Positions 60,519 to 64,000 of a stretch of 64,000 nucleotides of DNA are shown piece by piece (position 1 is the first letter of the stretch; every line of letters begins with the position of its first letter). The notes beneath the pieces were generated by a model. That model was not told the DNA's origin, did not search any database, and saw nothing but the letters and a program-made list of their open reading frames with translations. The stretch is taken from positions 806,001-870,000 of the forward strand of contig NZ_JAIMBW010000001.1 of NCBI RefSeq assembly GCF_019195455.1. The letters are read 5' to 3'. This stretch comes from Gymnodinialimonas phycosphaerae (GTDB lineage: Bacteria; Pseudomonadota; Alphaproteobacteria; Rhodobacterales; Rhodobacteraceae). The position numbers were made by a program, and so were the translations under genes.

Positions 60519-61534
60519 CGTTGGCCCAACAGCACTTCGAGCGCTTGCGACTTCTGCATCGCACCCAGAGCCTGACCATTCTCGACGACCGGGAAAGCCT
60601 CTCGCGGATCCGTGATCAGCAGCTTGGCAAGATCGTGCACGGAGGCAGAGCCATCAATGGCTTCACCCTCTGCGGTGGTTCCCGCTTCGGCCAGAACGCG
60701 CGCGTGAACCACGCGGGCCTTGTCGATGTCCTCGGTGAATCTGCGCACGTATTCGGTGGCGGGGTTCAGGACGATCTGGTCGGGCGTATCAATTTGCTCG
60801 ACCGCGCCGTCTTTCATGATCGCGATGCGGTCTGCAAGGCGCAGGGCCTCGTCGAAATCGTGGGTGATGAAAACGATGGTTTTGCCCAACATGCCTTGCA
60901 GGCGCAGGAATTCGTCCTGCATTTCACGGCGAATCAGGGGATCTAGCGCGCTGAACGGCTCATCAAGGAACCAGATGTCAGGCTCGATCGCGAGAGAGCG
61001 CGCGATGCCGACGCGCTGTTGCTGCCCACCGGACAGTTCGCGTGGAAAATAGTCTTCGCGGCCTTCAAGTCCCACGAGTTTCACCACCTCCATCGCGCGG
61101 TCACGACGGGTATGGCGATCCTGGCCGCGCATCTCCAGCGGGAAGGCGACGTTCTCAAGCACAGTGCGGTGGGGAAGGAGGCCGAAGGACTGAAAGACCA
61201 TGCCCATCTTGCTGCGGCGCAATTCGATCAAATCGCGCTCGGGCAGGCTGCCAATGTCGGTTCCGTCGACCGTAATCGTACCGGCTGTAATCTCGTGCAG
61301 CCGTGAAAAGCAGCGAACAAGGGTGGACTTTCCAGAGCCCGACAGCCCCATGATCACCAGCATTTCGCCTTTGTGAACCTCGAGCGAGACATCGCGGACC
61401 CCTGCGATAAAGCCGTCGGCCCGGATATCATCGAAGCTACGTCCTTCCGGCATGGACCGAAGATAGGCCTCAGGGTTATTCCCGAAAACTTTCCAGACGT
61501 TGGAACAAGAAATGACTGGTGCGTCGTTCGCCAT
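60515..61534 (-). CDS. proV: Betaine-type ABC transporter ATP-binding protein (ProV-like)
   Basis: The 339-residue protein has Walker A GLSGSGKST, signature LSGGQQQRVG, Walker B IWFLDEPFSALD and the switch His in FITHDFDEAL. The N-terminal extension (SCSNVWKVFGNNPEAYLRSM) is typical of ProV/OpuAA. The C-terminus is a short CBS-like region (ASVHDLAKLLITDPREAFPV), which in OpuA senses ionic strength. It powers the fused permease encoded next. Confidence 0.92.
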   Translation of the reverse strand: MANDAPVISCSNVWKVFGNNPEAYLRSMPEGRSFDDIRADGFIAGVRDVSLEVHKGEMLVIMGLSGSGKSTLVRCFSRLHEITAGTITVDGTDIGSLPERDLIELRRSKMGMVFQSFGLLPHRTVLENVAFPLEMRGQDRHTRRDRAMEVVKLVGLEGREDYFPRELSGGQQQRVGIARSLAIEPDIWFLDEPFSALDPLIRREMQDEFLRLQGMLGKTIVFITHDFDEALRLADRIAIMKDGAVEQIDTPDQIVLNPATEYVRRFTEDIDKARVVHARVLAEAGTTAEGEAIDGSASVHDLAKLLITDPREAFPVVENGQALGAMQKSQALEVLLGQR

Positions 61535-61554
61535 GGAGACCCTCGTTTAATGAA

Positions 61555-61579
61555 CCCCGCCCGGTATCACCGGACGGGG
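61555..61579 (-). other. Hairpin between proX and proV
   Basis: CCCCGCCCGG and CCGGACGGGG pair with one mismatch around TATCA, in the 68-bp gap after the binding-protein gene. As in many ABC operons it probably protects the proX message or partly stops transcription, raising the binding-protein ratio. Confidence 0.5.
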
Positions 61580-61602
61580 CATCCTTGCAGAATGGAGATG
61601 GA

Positions 61603-62574
<972 letters not shown>

Positions 62575-62667
62575 CTAATGCTCGAGGTCTTGGGCCTGTG
62601 TTCGGATTGGTCCGAGCGGTTTGGCCAGCGAGCGCCATGATCGAATCTCGAGGTGCCGTCGCAAACG

Positions 62668-62736
62668 CCTGTACACAGGTTCACTGTAATTTTCCTGTAG
62701 ATCAAGAAATTTTCCTGAAAGGGGTGAATTTTTCAC
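62668..62736. repeat. Repeat array upstream of proX
   Basis: AATTTTCCTG occurs at 62688-62697 and 62708-62717, with a weaker AATTTTTCAC at 62727-62736; spacing is 20 and 19 bp. The last copy lies within the perfect dyad GTGAA-TTT-TTCAC (62724-62736). CCTGT-AC-ACAGG (62668-62679) is another dyad. This looks like a promoter-proximal activator array for the minus-strand transporter. Confidence 0.55.
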
Positions 62737-62775
62737 ACCGTAGATGGCATTCTGCAAGGCGGGATGTTGGCCTGA

Positions 62776-62830
62776 TGTCCGATTTCGCATGGGTATTGTC
62801 CGAAGTATCTGCTGATTCTGTCCGATTTCG
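62776..62830 (+). repeat. Triple TGTCCGA repeat upstream of soxB
   Basis: TGTCCGATTTCG (62776), TGTCCGAAGTAT (62797) and TGTCCGATTTCG (62819) are direct repeats spaced 21 and 22 bp, about two helical turns. The last ends 31 bp before the soxB ATG. Same-face direct repeats are typical of AraC-type activators such as GbdR, but no such regulator is in the window. Confidence 0.6.
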
Positions 62831-62861
62831 ACTGCATCCTGTGCGGAAGGAGGCCTTTGCC

Positions 62862-64000
62862 ATGACCTATTCTGGATTTCGCGTCATCAAAGAGGCGCTG
62901 ACCGGCCATCGGGGGTGGGGCCCTGCATGGCGCACGCCAGAGCCTAAATCGCACTACGATTACGTGATCATCGGTGGCGGCGGGCACGGCCTTGCCACGG
63001 CGCACTACCTAGCCTCCGTCTACGGCCAAGCGCGCGTCGCGGTGCTGGAAAAGGGCTGGATCGGCGGCGGTAACGTAGGCCGGAACACAACGATCATCCG
63101 CTCCAACTACCTGCTCGACGGGAACGAGCCGTTCTATGAGATGTCCTTGAAGCTGTGGGAGGGGCTGGAGCAGGACCTGAACTATAACGCGATGGTCAGC
63201 CAGCGTGGTATCCTCAACCTGATCCACTCTGACGCGCAACGCGATGCATTCGTTCGGCGGGGCAATGCAATGATGCTGAACGGCGCCGATGCGGATCTGA
63301 TGAGCACCGAGGATATCCTCAAACGCTATCCGTTTTTGAACGTCAACAATGCGCGGTTTCCCATCAAGGGCGGTCTTGCGCAGCACAGGGGCGGCACCGT
63401 TCGACATGATGCTGTCGCTTGGGGCTACGCGCGGGCGGCGGACAGGCGCGGCGTAGACATCATCCAGAATTGCGAGGTGACGGGCTTCCGGATCGAAAAT
63501 GGCAAATGCTTGGGTGTCGAGACATCGCGCGGCTTCGTCGGCGCGGGCAAAGTGGCGGCCTGCGTCGCCGGATCGTCGGGGCGGTTGATGGCGAAGGCGG
63601 GCATGCGCCTGCCGATCGAAAGCCACGTCTTGCAGGCCTTCGTGACCGAAGGGCTGAAGCCGGTTCTTCCGGGCGTGATCACCTTCGGGGCCGGTCACTT
63701 TTATTGTAGCCAGTCCGACAAGGGCGGGTTGGTCTTTGGCGGCGACATCGATGGCTACAACTCCTATGCACAAAGGGGCAACCTGCCGGTCGTCGAAGAC
63801 GTGTGCGAGGGCGGCATGGCGATCTTCCCCATGCTTGGCCGCGTGCGGCTTTTGCGGATGTGGGGCGGCATCATGGACATGTCGATGGATGGCTCCCCGA
63901 TCATCGACCAGACCCATATCGAAGGGCTCTATTTCAATGGTGGCTGGTGCTACGGCGGATTCAAGGCCACGCCCGCCAGCGGCATGGCCTACGCCCATCT
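62862..64000 (+). CDS. soxB: Sarcosine oxidase beta subunit family protein, 3' end outside window
   Basis: The frame from ATG 62862 stays open to the end of the window (379 codons). A strong GGAAGGAGG lies upstream. The N-terminal FAD motif is YVIIGGGGHGLATAHYLA, followed by VAVLEKGWIGGGNVGRNTTI and IIRSNYLLDGNEPFYEMSLK, typical of heterotetrameric sarcosine oxidase SoxB. Near the window end come FGGDIDGYNSYAQRGNLP and LYFNGGWCYGGFKATPASG. The enzyme demethylates sarcosine, or a related N-methyl amine, with folate. The neighbouring betaine-type importer supports methylated-glycine catabolism. Confidence 0.92.
   Translation, partial: MTYSGFRVIKEALTGHRGWGPAWRTPEPKSHYDYVIIGGGGHGLATAHYLASVYGQARVAVLEKGWIGGGNVGRNTTIIRSNYLLDGNEPFYEMSLKLWEGLEQDLNYNAMVSQRGILNLIHSDAQRDAFVRRGNAMMLNGADADLMSTEDILKRYPFLNVNNARFPIKGGLAQHRGGTVRHDAVAWGYARAADRRGVDIIQNCEVTGFRIENGKCLGVETSRGFVGAGKVAACVAGSSGRLMAKAGMRLPIESHVLQAFVTEGLKPVLPGVITFGAGHFYCSQSDKGGLVFGGDIDGYNSYAQRGNLPVVEDVCEGGMAIFPMLGRVRLLRMWGGIMDMSMDGSPIIDQTHIEGLYFNGGWCYGGFKATPASGMAYAH

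Overview
The window looks like a chromosome segment of a marine alphaproteobacterium of the order Rhodobacterales (Roseobacter group). The DNA is GC-rich with strong G/C bias at third codon positions. The gene mix fits that group: a Zur-controlled ZnuABC importer, NnrS/NnrU, a glycine-betaine ABC importer next to a sarcosine-oxidase-type gene, and large substrate-specific ABC catabolic loci. I see no rRNA, tRNA, CRISPR array or intact insertion sequence. Family assignments rest on reading motifs; no database search was run.

Layout. 1-1646: the 3' end of a GH38 alpha-mannosidase. 1.7-5.6 kb: a small coiled-coil gene and two unrelated phosphate transporters transcribed divergently. 5.7-8.9 kb: znuB-znuC-zur divergent from znuA, with two Zur-box-like dyads between them. 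9-24 kb: an accessory zone of small membrane proteins (DUF1772, DUF4345, DUF4386), NmrA-like and MDR oxidoreductases, an epoxide hydrolase, beta-lactamase-fold serine hydrolases and many one-component regulators (AraC twice, LysR, WYL), plus a MarR remnant. 24.2-26.8 kb: an Lrp regulator divergent from a class-V aminotransferase, then a decayed M19 dipeptidase. 26.9-29.3 kb: an NsrR-like Rrf2 regulator with a perfect operator dyad, followed by nnrS (broken by one in-frame amber codon) and nnrU. 29.3-31.6 kb: a TetR gene divergent from cytochrome b561 and an unusual in-frame fusion of a truncated HlyD-type adaptor to a carboxymuconolactone-decarboxylase domain.

31.6-48.7 kb is a divergent catabolic locus. 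The minus arm encodes a regulator, an SDR, a creatinase-like M24 protein, an acetoin-dehydrogenase-type E1 alpha/beta pair, a split E2 and an aldehyde dehydrogenase. The plus arm encodes a ribose-type ABC importer, a second SDR, a hydroxyisobutyrate-dehydrogenase-like enzyme and a ThuA-like protein. The regulator is unusual: a winged helix fused to a cytoplasmic ABC solute-binding domain. Tandem ATCCATTTTGGAT-type dyads lie in the divergent promoter. A plausible reading is import of a sugar or polyol, oxidation to an acyloin, CoA-dependent cleavage by the E1/E2 complex, and oxidation of the released aldehyde; the substrate is unknown.

48.7-57.0 kb is an eight-gene minus-strand operon in which nearly every junction overlaps: Ser/Thr kinase, FHA protein, PP2C phosphatase, a GTPase-like protein without a P-loop lysine, a dynamin-like GTPase, a small GTPase and two Roadblock-like or uncharacterised proteins. 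It is the best candidate here for an undescribed system: reversible phosphorylation linked to membrane GTPases, with no secretion genes nearby.

57.1-58.5 kb holds a decayed phospholipase D gene and featureless DNA. 58.5-62.5 kb is a proX-proV-proW betaine-type importer. It is divergent from soxB, which runs off the window end. The intergenic region carries two separate sets of direct repeats spaced about two helical turns apart.
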